Origin: Orobanche coerulescens
Lineage: Eukaryota > Streptophyta > Magnoliopsida > Lamiales > Orobanchaceae
Length of the DNA: 64,000 nt
Assembly: GCA_033398695.1 (NCBI GenBank)
Contig: CM065817.1
Span: forward strand, 68,994,001-69,058,000
Reading direction: 5' to 3'
Positions 11,534-21,804 of the stretch are shown piece after piece. The position numbers were made by a program, and so were the translations under genes. The notes beneath the pieces are model-generated. The model saw only the letters and a program-made list of their open reading frames with translations. It ran no database searches and was not told the DNA's origin. Numbering within the stretch: the stretch's first letter is position 1; each line of letters begins with the position of its first letter.

Positions 11534-13336
11534 CTAGATTCTTGCACCAATCGCACGTAATTCAGGATCTTCCATCTGTGCTAGACGTATCTCATCTAGT
11601 AAGGACGAAAGTATATTGATTGAGCATAATTGTCCTTGCCTACGTTGTACCCATACTTCGGTGTTGCTTCTCCTGATATCTTGCTGCAGTTTGGGCTGAA
11701 CTGTTATGCTGGATACCATTACCTCTTGTGTAGTTTTCCGACTAAGAGCATGAGCTACCACGTTGGCTTTTCCGGGATGATAGGAGATTTCCACATCGTA
11801 GTCCTTGATTAGCTCCAACCAACGCCTCTGTCTCATGTTTAATTCTCTCTGCGTGAAGATATATTTCAAACTCTTATGATCCGTGAAAACTTTGCAAGTA
11901 ACTCCGTAAAGATAGTGCCTCCAAATCTTGAGGGCATGCAACACCGCGGCTAGCTCCAAGTCATGTGTCGGGTAATTTACTTCGTACGGCTTCAGTTGTC
12001 GGGATGCATACACAACGACTCTGCCATTCTGCATGAAGACACACCCTAGTCCATGCTTGGATGCATCCGTGTATATAATGAATCCTTCTGTACCCTGTGG
12101 TAACACTAGTACTGGGGCAGTAGTTAGCCTACTCTTTAGCTCGTCGAAGCTCTGCTGGCAGTCTACAGTCCATACAAATTTGGTGCTCTTTCTCAGTAGG
12201 TTCGTTAACGGTCGGGCGATACAGGAAAAAGCCTCGATGAATCTTCGATAGTAACCTGCCAGTCCTAGGAAGCTCCTAACCTCCTTGACATTCTTCGGCG
12301 GTTCCCAACTCGTTATTGTCTCGATCTTTTGTGGGTCGACCTTGACACCTTCTGCCGAGACAACATGTCCGAGAAAAATTACCTCCGGCATCCAGAATTC
12401 GCACTTGGATAGTTTCGCATAAAGTTGGTGTTGCCTTAACACGCTCAGCACTTGCCTCAAATGTTCCTCGTGTTCCTGTCGGCTTCAAGAATATATCAGG
12501 ATGTCGTCGAGAAAAACCACCATGCATTTATCGAGGAAATCAATCAAAACTCTATTCATCAGTTCCATGAAAACGGCTGGGGCATTAGTCAACCCGAATG
12601 ATACCACGATATACTCGTAATGCCCATACCTCGACCAAAATGCAGTCTTGGGTATATCTTCCTCCCGAATCCTTAATTGGTGATATCCGAACCGTAAATC
12701 GATCTTTGAAAACACGACTGCCCCTTGTAACTAATCCAAGAGGTCATCAATTCTTGGTAGTGGATAACGATTCTTGATAGTAACCTTATTCAGCTCCCTG
12801 TAGTCGATGCACAAGCGTAGAGAGTTGTCTTTCTTCTTAACGAAAAGTACCGGCGCGCCCCACGGCGAGGGGCTTGGGCGGATCAACCCTTTCTCCAACA
12901 GATCTTCGAGCTGTATCTTTAATTCCTTCATCTCGGCCGGTGCCATCCTGTAAGGATCTTTGGAAATAGGTCTCGTCCCCGGCTCGAGTTCAATGGAAAG
13001 TTCAACTTCTCGGTGCGGTGGCAGCCCTGGTAGTTCATCAGGAAAAACGTCTGGAAACTCATTCACCACCGGAATGTTTGTGATTGTAAGTTTTGAAGTG
13101 TCCTCTTGAAGAACATAACACCAATAGTACTCACTTCGAGAGCTGCAGAAGGCTTCTGATGCGATAATGCTGAGAGACCCTTTCGTACTAAAGTGTTCAC
13201 GTCTGCTGATGACATGTGTGGTTCCGTCATGAGCCGAAATGGAAATAGTCAAGTGGTAGGTATCCAAGATCGTTCTGTGCAATGGCATCCAGTCCATACC
13301 TAATATGATATCTTCATTCTGGAGCGGAAAGATCAT
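11534..13336 (-). pseudogene. pol: G reverse transcriptase and RNase H
   Basis: Copies element RNA to DNA. From 13336 down: the protease tail, then the RT start ([38 protein letters not shown]), the palm motif FLDDILIYS at about 12490-12520 (equivalent of YVDD), the thumb ([10 protein letters not shown]), then RNase H ([36 protein letters not shown], Asp/Glu catalytic residues). The stop codons at 12731 and 12485 are in the same frame, so there is no frameshift over about 1.8 kb. One of them replaces an expected Gln codon. One chromovirus-typical residue is changed near the RNase H end ([10 protein letters not shown] has VVADALSRK). Confidence 0.9.
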
Positions 13337-13461
13337 AAGATTAGCGGTCCAACTATGATTGTTGATGCAGATCTGACAGTCTCAAACCTTTTGATTGCCG
13401 CTTAATCTACTACCCTCGGGTAGTTTAACAGTAAAGGGCTCACAAGGTACACAAACAAGAT

Positions 13462-13740
13462 TTAAGCGTTCACACATTCCACAGATATAAACGAATGGGT
13501 GGCTCCGGTATCAAATAGTACATGCACTGGCTGAGAGTTAACAAGAAGAGTACCTGAGATAGCTGGCGCAGACTGACCATCCGTAGCCCTCAGCTCAAAT
13601 ACACGAGACAGCACTGACTCCGAAAAGGACGAGGAACCTCCGCCGCGCCCACGGCCTCGTCCGGCACCGTGTAGTGGTGGTTGGTTCTGGTGGGATGGAG
13701 CTCGGTAGTTGGAAACAGCAGGCGTCCTAGGGTATTGCAC
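13462..13740 (-). pseudogene. pol: G aspartic protease
   Basis: Retropepsin that cuts the Gag-Pol polyprotein. The active site LFDTGATHSFIS is near the end of this piece, preceded by a Gly/Arg-rich linker. A stop follows soon after (VECVNA*), and the rest of the protease is in another frame (13337-13461 holds the shift). It resumes as [13 protein letters not shown] in the piece starting at 13336. Confidence 0.8.
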
Positions 13741-13791
13741 AGAGCCTTGTTGACTTGGTTGGGAAGCTGGGCTCTGAGTGGAATTGGCCCA

Positions 13792-14827
13792 CTAGCAGTA
13801 ACGAGACATGTGTCCACTCTTTCCGCAAGTGAAACATTTGGTAGCCGTCTTCTGACACCGATCCTTAGTATGCCCGGTCATGCCAAAATTGAAATAGTCC
13901 CTACAGTAAGGCCGATCAGATACACCCTTCTGTTGGTACGAAACCGCCGACTTAAAAGAAGATGCGGGCCCCGAATTCGTTTTGTTGTTGCTCCCAAGCT
14001 GAACTGATGTCTTCTGCTTCTTCGAGTTATGCCCGATGTCGGTATTAACAACTGTACCGGCATATGCTGTGACTACGTCTTCGTATGCTCTCAGGGTCAT
14101 GCAGTGAAATCCGGCGGCATAGCGTTGTACATCCTCCGATAACCTCTGTGCAAGATGGCATATTCGTTGATCTTTTGATGGAACCATCTAGGAGATGTAA
14201 CTTAGCTCGGTTCGGTAGGCCCGAATGATCTCGAAATCTTGGCATGTTACGAGGCCCGACCGAAAAGTCTCGTGCGCGAGCGGTTCGGGCTGATCTGGGA
14301 CAGTACTCGCTCCGTAGCAGTCGGGCAAATTCGGTCCACCCGACCACTCGGTCCTCTGGCCTGTAAGTCCTCCACCAACGTGCAGCAGTGTCACGGAGTT
14401 GATTAATTCCGAGCGGCACCTTTCTGTTTTCTGGGCATCCGATTACTTCGAAGGCAGTCACCATTTCAGAAATCCAGTCGTCCACGTGTTTCTCTCCTGT
14501 CCCGTCAAATAGTGGAGGCCTAGCTTTCAACATCTCACCCAACCATCGATCTCTTCCTGCGTTTTCTTCCACATTGATGACCGGTATCCATTCCGCCTGA
14601 TTGACCTGAGCAATTCCCATGGCGATAGCCTGGGCAAGGGCCTGAACAAAAGCTGGATCCATGCCTCCCGGGTTGTTATTCCGGCGTTCCGCCTCCTGAT
14701 CATTTTGATTAACTGGTGGCGGCTGGCCCCCAGCAGGATGGGTCTCGGCAGTGTTCCCATCCTCATTGTGGTTCGCGGCGGAACCCTGAGCGTCGTTCAC
14801 CACCCTCCTAGCTCCTCGGCGTGCCAT
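13792..14827 (-). pseudogene. gag: G gag, frameshifted
   Basis: I choose the start at 14827 (MARRGARRVV), where the Ala/Gln/Asn-rich leader typical of chromoviral gag begins; the frame is open 12 codons further upstream without similarity. The capsid core has FDGTGEKHVDDWISEM and RWWRTYRPEDRVVGWTEF. A frameshift falls near 14270 and a stop at 14188-14190. The zinc region shows a degenerate first knuckle (both leading Cys lost) and an intact CFTCGKSGHMSRYC at the end. Confidence 0.8.
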
Positions 14828-14999
14828 CACTAACGGTATTAATCTAAAGCCAGTTCCACGCACGGTTTACAATTAAATGTTGTACAAAAACAGAAACACA
14901 CATATCACTTACTTGCATTCCCATGAGGAGTTTCGATCGCTTGGGGTGTTGGACTTTGAAAAAAAAAATTAGGAGAAAGTTTATTCAAACCAGGAGATT

Positions 15000-15012
15000 A
15001 GCTCTGATATCA
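15000..15012 (-). other. G primer-binding site (tRNA-iMet type)
   Basis: Minus-strand TGATATCAGAGCT lies five bases from the 5' LTR end and matches TGGTATCAGAGC except for one base. Confidence 0.75.
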
Positions 15013-15017
15013 TTTTC

Positions 15018-15638
15018 TGTAACACCCCCAAAATATCTCGAGGTATTACAGTGCCGTGAATCCCACGTGGGACCCACAAGGCTAGTTAGAAAAATAGGCA
15101 TTTTAAGAAAATCGCGATAAAACATTAAGTTCAAGGTTTACATAACGTGAGTCGAAAAATTTAAGGAAAAATGTAATTTGAAGTCCAATTATTACACAAC
15201 AAAAGTTTTTCCAAAGAAAACAATTTATTCCAATTTAGCAGCGGCTAGAGATAATTTCAACACCGCTCAAGTCTGACCGGACCCCTCGGGAATGTCCTGC
15301 ACATGATTAACAATTTTACCTGGTATGACGAATCATACCATGTAACCAGGGTCAGAGAATGCATACCAAATAACAGCTACTAACAACGATATACGTCATT
15401 TTTACAATCACAGTATCTAGTAACCACATGGAATATTTCATCACTCAACCGACGTTGTCTCTCTCTTTTATCACATAAGCCCCAAGGTCGCACCCAAGGG
15501 TCACGGAAGTATCCACACGGGAATACCCCGGAACATAGGCGCCCAATTCGGGTCTTACCCCCTAACACATTTCCACACGGGTACCATACAGGTTTTATCC
15601 CCAACACATCGGCCCATTTATAACATTTTTAGAGAAAG
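15018..15638 (-). repeat. G 5' LTR fragment
   Basis: Near-identical copy of 7860-8481. After that the match stops abruptly and Athila-like LTR sequence begins. About 1.7 kb of this LTR, including its array and TATA box, is missing. Confidence 0.85.
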
Positions 15639-16508
15639 GGTTATAAATAAGGGTTTAAGGTCATAATTAGGGAGAATGATCGGAGGATCGATCATCATAA
15701 AGGAAGAGAAGCAGAAACCACCAAGGAGCAGAGAGCGGAAGCTAGAGAATGGAGGAATCCGAGCTCTTCAACTGCGTTTGATCTTTATGCTTTCTTCAAT
15801 TACTTCTGTATTTTTATTCCTTAGCATATCAGGCTAAAACCATGTTCTAGGATTTTGATGAAACTGAGGTTTTGACGGATTTACTTTGATTATCTATATA
15901 ATTCCCTTTTCTGTTGAGTTTTCCCAAATTTTTTTAATGCTTTCAATTGTGTGGCCTATAATTGAATTGTTTTAATTACGCAACTCGAATCGGGAGAGGA
16001 GAGTTGCTAAGGAAATATTGGTGAGAACCGTTTTATCTTGTGAGATAGGAATATACTCATAGGAACTACGTGGCCTTTTTGAAGATTTTGTGCCTTTTGC
16101 CTATTGTCGAATTAATTCACCTAGGGTTAGAGTGTATTATTCGCCTTAGAAAAATCTACTGACCTCGGGAGAGGTGGTAGAGTACTTTAGCAACCTTCGC
16201 TTTCAATAAATTGGGAAATCATTAATTTCAGATAATCGAGACTAAATTCGGATAAACCGAGGTGGATTCACAATCCTAGATTTATTTCTTATTTGATTTT
16301 CTTTCTTCAATCGATCGTTTTTACTATTTATTCTTTTATTGGTTTTCTTTAGTTATTACGTGCAACTCAACTTTTGACATTTCAAATAAAATTAGAATAC
16401 ATATAAATCGATAATTAGTAATTCAGTCCTCGTGGGAACGATATCTTACTCATCATTTTATTACTTGTCTACGATAACGTGCACTTGCGTTAAACGAAAT
16501 TCGCAACA
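15639..16508 (+). repeat. H 5' LTR, 5'-truncated
   Basis: Aligns to 33371-34239 of the 3' LTR. The first 375 bp (33-kb copy 32996-33370), which hold the motif array, are missing. The fragment starts practically at the TATA box (TATAAATA 15642-15649) and ends TTCGCAACA. Confidence 0.85.
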
Positions 16509-16511
16509 AGT

Positions 16512-16533
16512 TTTTCGCGCCATTGCTGGGGAC
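16512..16533 (+). other. H primer-binding site (Athila type, tRNA-Asp)
   Basis: CGCGCCATTGCTGGGGA just after the LTR resembles TGGCGCCGTTGCCGGGGA, the usual Athila primer-binding site, with three or so changes. Confidence 0.7.
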
Positions 16534-16649
16534 TGATTATTCTACTAATATCGATTTCAGTAATTCTAGTCTTAGTTTGAACATTTTTTTTATTATTTTT
16601 GTGTAATTTTATTTATTTGTTTTTCCTTGCAGGAATTTCCGGTTAGTGC

Positions 16650-17993
16650 ATGAGAAAATTCGGTAACGAAGGCCTACTACCTTTGGATACCGAACTCGAG
16701 CACACTCTTCGGAGAAGCAAGAAGGAGAAACGAGAGCTACCAGCAAAAGTCACCATGGCCGATAACATGGGAAATCACGAAGCGGACAACCCCATTCAGC
16801 AAGCTAAACCGGCATTAGCACTCCGCGATTATGCTATGCCGCAAATCAATGCGAACTTTTCGGGAATTCGGCGTACAACCATCCAGGCGAACAATTTCGA
16901 AATCAAGCCAGCTATTATTCATATGGTGCAAGCAAGCCAGTTTTGTGGATTGGCAAACGATGACCCCAACGCACATATTGCTTCGTTTCTTGAGATTTGT
17001 GACACCTTTAAAAATAATGGTGTCACCGATGATGCTATTCGTCTGAGGCTTTTCCCTTTCTCTTTGAGGGACAAAGCCAAATTTTGGTTGAATTCTTTTC
17101 CGCCGGGTTATATCACGACTTGGGCGGAATTAGCGCAAGCCTTCCTAGCTAAATTCTTCCCACCATCAAAGACAGCGAGACTGAGGAACGAAATCACTAC
17201 CTTTGGGCAATTTGATATGGAGTCGCTTCACGAGGCTTGGGAGCGATACAAGGATTTATTACGGAGATGCCCACACCATGGCCTACCGGACTGGCTACAA
17301 ATTCAGACTTTTTATAACGGATTGAGTTCTTCTACACGCACTCTTGTTGATGCAGCCGCTGGAGGCGCCTTAATGGGAAAAACGATGGCCGAAGCACACT
17401 CTCTATTGGAAGCTATGGCTGCGAATGCTTATCAATGGCCGTCCGAACGAGTAAACCCGAAACGAGTTATGGAAATCTCCAATAACGATCCGATCTCTAC
17501 ATTATCAGCTCAAGTCGCCGCATTAACTCAGCAACTTCAAGCCTTTTCACATGCTCCTTCCCCCGTTACCATTGAATCGTGCAATTGGTGCAACAGATCT
17601 CATCCTAGCACAGAGTGCCAAGTCGGAAACCCTTTCGAGCAACCTCTGATGGAACAAGCTCAGTTCGTGGGGAATGGAAACCGGAAAAATAATCCGTACT
17701 CAAACACTTATAATCCGGGATGGCGTAATCATCCTAACTTTTCATGGAAGAACGGACAAAATTTAAACCAACCTCCGTTTTCTCAACACCAACAACAACC
17801 TCCTCCCGCTCCAAAAATTTCTCTAGAGGAAGTAATGGCGAAATTGGCATCAAACTCGAGTCAGTTCATGGCCCGCACGGAAGCGACCTTGCAAAACCAT
17901 TCCGCTTCTATTCGCAACTTGGAAGTCCAATTGGGCCAAATTGCTAATGTATTAACAGATCGCCCGGAGGGTACCTTGCCAAGTACGACTTAA
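16650..17993 (+). CDS. gag: H gag (Athila-type), open frame of 447 aa
   Basis: Capsid protein. Start ATG 16650 lies 17 bases after a splice-acceptor-like TTTTTCCTTGCAG (ending 16632), so the leader may be spliced. The conserved Athila capsid core is clear: NPNAHI-like DDPNAHIASFLEICDTF near residue 110, LRLFPFSLRDKAKFWLNSFP near 130, AFLAKFFPPSKTARLRNEI near 165 and FYNGLSSSTRTLVDAAAGGALM near 220. A poor Cys region (CNWCNRSHPSTEC) sits near 310 in place of a full zinc knuckle, then an Asn/Pro/Gln-rich tail and a coiled segment. It ends at TAA 17991-17993. Protease continues in the same frame 33 bases on, so the stop may be read through, may have arisen by mutation, or may separate two proteins. 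Confidence 0.85.
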   Translation: MRKFGNEGLLPLDTELEHTLRRSKKEKRELPAKVTMADNMGNHEADNPIQQAKPALALRDYAMPQINANFSGIRRTTIQANNFEIKPAIIHMVQASQFCGLANDDPNAHIASFLEICDTFKNNGVTDDAIRLRLFPFSLRDKAKFWLNSFPPGYITTWAELAQAFLAKFFPPSKTARLRNEITTFGQFDMESLHEAWERYKDLLRRCPHHGLPDWLQIQTFYNGLSSSTRTLVDAAAGGALMGKTMAEAHSLLEAMAANAYQWPSERVNPKRVMEISNNDPISTLSAQVAALTQQLQAFSHAPSPVTIESCNWCNRSHPSTECQVGNPFEQPLMEQAQFVGNGNRKNNPYSNTYNPGWRNHPNFSWKNGQNLNQPPFSQHQQQPPPAPKISLEEVMAKLASNSSQFMARTEATLQNHSASIRNLEVQLGQIANVLTDRPEGTLPSTT

Positions 17994-18026
17994 ACGAATC
18001 CTAGAGAGAGTATTAATGCCATTAGT

Positions 18027-19259
18027 TTGAGAAGCGGCAAAGAAGTGTGTAACCAGCCCGAGATGAATGAGAAGAGAAGTGAGCATGAGGAGAAGAAAAA
18101 CTCGGTGAGCAAGGAATCACAAAATTCGAGACCCTCGATACTGTTTCCTGACAATCCAAAGGCATATGTGCCACCCGTCCCGTTTCCACAGCATTTGCAA
18201 AAGCAGAAATTGGACAAGCAATTTTCCATGTTTCTTGACGTTTTCAAGAAACTGCATATAAATATTTCATTTGCTTATGCCTTGGAACAAATGCCGAGCT
18301 ATGTGAAGTTTACGAAAGAGATCTTATCTAACAAACGGAAGCTCGAGGAATATGAGACAGTGGCATTGACGGAGGAGTGCAGCGCTATTCTACAGAAGAA
18401 GCTCCCACCAAAATTGAAGGATCCGGGAAGCTTTAATATACTGTGCACCATAGGAAACCTCTCTTTTTATAGGGCATTGTGCGATCTCGGCGCTAGCATT
18501 AATCTGATGCCCCTTTCTATATTTAAGAAGCTAGGCATTGGGGAAGTAAATCCGACGACAATCTCGCTGCAATTAGCGGATCGATCTATCAAGTACCCGA
18601 GGGGGGTAATAGAAAACGTTTTAGTCAAGGTAGATAAGTTCATCTTTCCATCTGATTTCATTGTGCTCGATATGGATGAGGATCAAGACATTCCAATTAT
18701 TTTGGGAAGACCATTCTTAGCTACCGGCCGAACTCTCATAGACGTGGAAAAAGGGAGACTCACTCTGCTGGTTCAAGATGAGCAAGTCACTTTCCAAGTG
18801 TTTAAATCCTTTCCGTGTCCAAGTAGTGTTGAGAAGAGTTCACAAATTCAAAGTGTAGATACCTTTGCGAAGGACGCACACCGGGAGAGTTGTCGGTCGA
18901 AGTGTTCAGAATCCGTTTCAGATGCTCCGACTTCTGAGAAAAATGTAGAACGAGTTGCATATCTTAGGCATTTGGACATGTCGTCTTCATCAACCGTTCA
19001 TACACCAATGAAAAATCCTAATGCTATCATAAGTTCGTTCGAGAAAAAAGAGAATAAGCCGGAAGTAAAACGGATGCCAAGTCATGTGAAAAATGGGTGT
19101 TTCGGAAAGTTGTTTTTCTTGAAATCTTTTCGCAAGGAACATTGGGTGTCCAAACCGAAAATCGGATTGTTAAAGACTAATGGTCAAAAATTTAAAACAC
19201 ACTTTAACGGTTCGATGAACGGGGCGGAGTTCAAATGGTGTTTGCGAAAAGCGAACTGA
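18027..19259 (+). CDS. pol: H protease joined to a probable pol C-terminal tail
   Basis: In frame with gag. The retropepsin region is in the middle of the 410-aa frame: LCDLGASINLMPLSIFKKLG (active site D-L-G-A, the Athila form of DTGA) near residue 150, IILGRPFLATGRTLIDVEKG near 230. Upstream is a Lys/Glu-rich linker. After the protease comes about 130 aa of low-complexity sequence, and the last 30 aa (LKTNGQKFKTHFNGSMN) resemble the very end of Athila pol (VNGQR-type motif). RT, RNase H and integrase, normally about 1,000 aa, are missing between them. Inference: an internal in-frame deletion fused protease to the pol tail. No stop interrupts it. Confidence 0.75.
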   Translation: MRSGKEVCNQPEMNEKRSEHEEKKNSVSKESQNSRPSILFPDNPKAYVPPVPFPQHLQKQKLDKQFSMFLDVFKKLHINISFAYALEQMPSYVKFTKEILSNKRKLEEYETVALTEECSAILQKKLPPKLKDPGSFNILCTIGNLSFYRALCDLGASINLMPLSIFKKLGIGEVNPTTISLQLADRSIKYPRGVIENVLVKVDKFIFPSDFIVLDMDEDQDIPIILGRPFLATGRTLIDVEKGRLTLLVQDEQVTFQVFKSFPCPSSVEKSSQIQSVDTFAKDAHRESCRSKCSESVSDAPTSEKNVERVAYLRHLDMSSSSTVHTPMKNPNAIISSFEKKENKPEVKRMPSHVKNGCFGKLFFLKSFRKEHWVSKPKIGLLKTNGQKFKTHFNGSMNGAEFKWCLRKAN

Positions 19260-19299
19260 TTTTCAAAAAGTCCGACTGAAGACTATAAACTTAGCGCTT

Positions 19300-19317
19300 C
19301 TCGGGAGGCAACCCGAG
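19300..19317 (+). other. Hairpin after pol of H
   Basis: CTCGGG-AGGCAA-CCCGAG, preceded by TTAGCGCTT. A GGGAGGCAACCC hairpin of this kind usually follows the pol stop codon in Athila-like elements; here it follows the shortened pol frame by about 40 bp. This supports the view that the pol end is present although its middle is not. Confidence 0.6.
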
Positions 19318-19472
19318 TATTAGTTGTAGATTTTTGTGTGTCAGTATTTTCTTGCATTTTTGGATCTTTATTTTTCGTCATTGTTTGCTTTGATACGCTA
19401 ATCCCGCACGTTCTTGGTGTTTTCTTTTGAAAGTTCTGTGCAGAAATCACCCCAGGGGAAGAAATCAGCAAT

Positions 19473-19845
19473 GAGCCGCTGCACAAGGATAGTGAGCCGC
19501 GGCACACACTAGTTGAAAGAAAAAGGCCAAACAAACTGTACTCTGTGCCACGGCACGACCTTACTGAGCCGCGGCACACTAGATCCCTGAGCCGCAGCAC
19601 ATATTCATTGAGCCGCAGCACACCAAATGTCCAAGAAATGCCCTATAGGCTGTACTCCGTGCCGCGGCACAGACCAAATGAGCCGCGAAACACTAACATG
19701 CAGAGCCGCGGCACCCGCATTCTGAGCCGCGGCACATGGCGACATAGCATACACACCCAGGCGGACTGTACTCTGGGCCACGGCTCACTTAAGTTGTGCC
19801 GCGGCCCCCGTTCGGAAGTTCAAAGGCCCAGGTACCTTTATAACA
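19473..19845 (+). promoter_or_regulatory. Motif array plus TATA box upstream of the H third ORF
   Basis: About twelve copies of GAGCCGCGGCAC or GTGCCGCGGCAC (for example 19494-19505, and near 19566, 19588, 19609, 19660, 19703, 19723), spaced irregularly 20-50 bp apart in AT-richer DNA. Some have lost CG (CCGCAGCAC). About 33 bp after the last copy is TTTATAACA (TATAA at 19839-19843). The same dialect lies in the LTR of H (33164-33319). Interpreted as an internal promoter for the ORF at 20485. Confidence 0.65.
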
Positions 19846-19949
19846 GGGATCAGCCGGCTCCCCAGGTAACTTCTTCCCCTTCCTTTGCACAAGCGATTGG
19901 CCGATATCCTCTTCTTCTCCTTCTTCTTGCATTCTTCATTCCAAGTCAG

Positions 19950-20474
19950 GTAAGCCTAAATCCCTTAATCCTTATTCATACATGATTTGACAAGTAAGGT
20001 ATGGTTATGATTATATTGTTAGTTTTTCTTTTTCAAAGTCCTATCAAGAATTGAGTTGGGAATAAGAAGTTTTTGATTGATTATTGATGTTATCAGCCGA
20101 TTATGAATAAATTGTGTATGTTATATATCGTTTGTCATGATGATCGAATTGAGGATGTTATTTTTGGGGATTAAATCAAGCTATTACAATGTTTGTTCTT
20201 CATTGGAACTCATGCATTCAAGGTGTTTGATGAAATGCATGAATGAAAATTTTTCTTTGTTAAGTCAATATTTTGAAACTATGTGCAACCGAAAATGTTT
20301 ATGGATTTACAGCACACCCCAACCCTTACGTCAAGTTTAAAACGAAAGCTCAATTTTAATGATCTCTCACAGCGGTGCTAGCTCGTTAAACTCTTTATTC
20401 ACGTTTTGCATATCTTTAGTTAAGTGATGTCGTTTTACTTACAGCTTAAGTAGTTTCCGTTGTTTATCTTTTCA
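19950..20474 (+). other. Predicted 5'-UTR intron of the H third ORF
   Basis: Donor AAGTCAG/GTAAGCC at 19949/19950 and acceptor TTTATCTTTTCAG/GAAC ending 20474 bracket 525 AT-rich bases with no coding potential. The ATG of the ORF is 10 bases after the acceptor, in a good plant start context (GCCATGG). Both sites match the plant consensus well; no transcript evidence is available. Confidence 0.5.
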
Positions 20475-20484
20475 GGAACTCGCC

Positions 20485-21804
20485 ATGGCCAGAAAAAGAA
20501 AGGTTAGCACAAGGGCTAGGACGCAATCGTCCCCCACACGAGGGGAAACTTCACAAAGCCGAGCCGAGTTGGAGTCGCACCAATTCTCCGATCCGGATAT
20601 TCATAAAATATTCAATGAAAAGATCCGTCCTCGACCTTTGATTCCGGATCGGGGATTCACTCCAGCCCCCCAGGACAGGGAGCTTCTGACCATGATAGAC
20701 AATATGGGGTAGGCCCGTTTCGCTGCACCTCCCGAGCCGGCAGTGATCTCCATTGTACAGGAGTTTTATGCTAGCGCTCTGCTGAAGCATATCTGAGCAG
20801 GGCAGATGATATCGCAGTCAGATACTCGGACTCAGGTCGTCGTCCGAGGCATTACAGTGGATTTTTCGGTGGCTGCTATTCGGAGATTATTCGAGCTGCC
20901 TGTGGTGGATGAGACGGCATATACGCGAGCTATGAGTGGCCTCACGAGGGAGGCCCTGCTCGAGACACTTACACAGCCCGGCTCCATCTGGGAGATGCAC
21001 GCCCCGGGTTCCTCGGCCTTCTACTTTAAGAGCTCGCGCCTCAGTCGGCTTGGGCGAGCCTGGTTGTATTTCATCTGCGCTCGTGTAGATCCTACCTCAC
21101 AGATTCGTTCTGTTTTACTCTCTCGTGCCCGTACACTATATGCCATCACTTCCGGGCTAAGATTGATTTGTGGCCCCTCTTATGGTCCGATCTATTCTGC
21201 TGTGTATTCAAGGAGGGGCCAAGACGGGGCTGAAGCACCCCTCTCTCATCTGCGCTCTATGCCGCCAGTCGGGCGTGACGTGGTCGGATGATGAGCCGAT
21301 GCTAGCCCCCCAGGGTCCGATTGATCATCGCATAATTTTGCACTTCGACCAGTGGGGTAGAGCGCCGGCACACGCTCGGGGGCGAGGATTTCTTCTAGAT
21401 GAGGCACACGAGCAGTCCCCCGAGCCTCTTCTGCTGACGCATGGGCAGGCAGAGTCCTGCCCGCCGCCCGACAGAGAGCATTTGCAGGCGATGTTCGACG
21501 GCCTGAGAGAGTAGATGAGGAGAGAGAGAGAGAGAGAGAGAGCCATCTGGCTGCTTGGAGAGAGGAGATGCGGACGGAGAGAGAGAGAGAGAGCATCCTC
21601 GCAGCTGTCCGAGATGAGATGAGAGAACAGGCCCGCCGGGCCAACCGACGTGAGACGAGGCACTGGGCAGCGAGGGATGCTTTCCACCAAGATTACCTTA
21701 CTGCGTGGACGAGCCATATTATGCACCCGGACGGGCCATTCATTCCACCAGTTCGGCCAGCCACACCACCCTCCTCGCCGGACGACGCCAGCACCAGTTC
21801 ATGA
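20485..21804 (+). pseudogene. H third ORF: putative plant transposon protein domain, broken
   Basis: Starts MARKRKVSTRARTQSS, a basic N-terminus like a nuclear localisation signal. Then come RPLIPDRGFTP, an AVISIVQEFYASAL block, VVVRGITVDFSVAAIRRLFELP, and LGRAWLYFICARVDPTSQI...LYAITSG. After a frameshift near 21190 it continues with HPSLICALCRQSGV. This order of blocks matches the family annotated in plant genomes as putative plant transposon protein (often associated with Athila-like elements), function unknown. Two in-frame stops (20710-20712 and near 20794) and the frameshift break it. The C-terminal part (21500-21804) is Arg/Glu-rich and contains GA-repeat-coded residues, possibly a coiled coil. 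The ORF sits in the env position of the element. A and B carry homologues. Confidence 0.7.
21518..21592 (+). repeat. GA microsatellites inside the third ORF of H
   Basis: Two GA runs (about 21520-21541 and 21577-21592) inside the Arg/Glu-coding end of the ORF. Length change here would shift the frame, and the stop before this segment is consistent with that. Confidence 0.8.

Larger units (their letters stand above)
7860..15638 (-). mobile_element. Element G: Tekay-like chromovirus, 5' LTR truncated
   Basis: On the minus strand: 5' LTR fragment (15018-15638), tRNA-iMet primer-binding site (15000-15012), gag, protease, RT, RNase H, integrase, chromodomain, hairpin plus polypurine tract (10152-10186) and a complete 3' LTR (7860-10151). 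The domain order PR-RT-RH-IN with a C-terminal chromodomain defines a chromovirus. The two LTRs are near-identical over the 620 bp that can be compared, suggesting a fairly young insertion. The 5' LTR is cut at 15638, where H sequence starts. Left flank GAGAA (7855-7859); no right copy can be checked. Confidence 0.85.

Noticed and set aside
21246..21726. 132- and 133-aa minus-strand ORFs
   Set aside because: Ser/Leu repeats are the antisense of the GA-rich Arg/Glu-coding end of the H third ORF; shadows.
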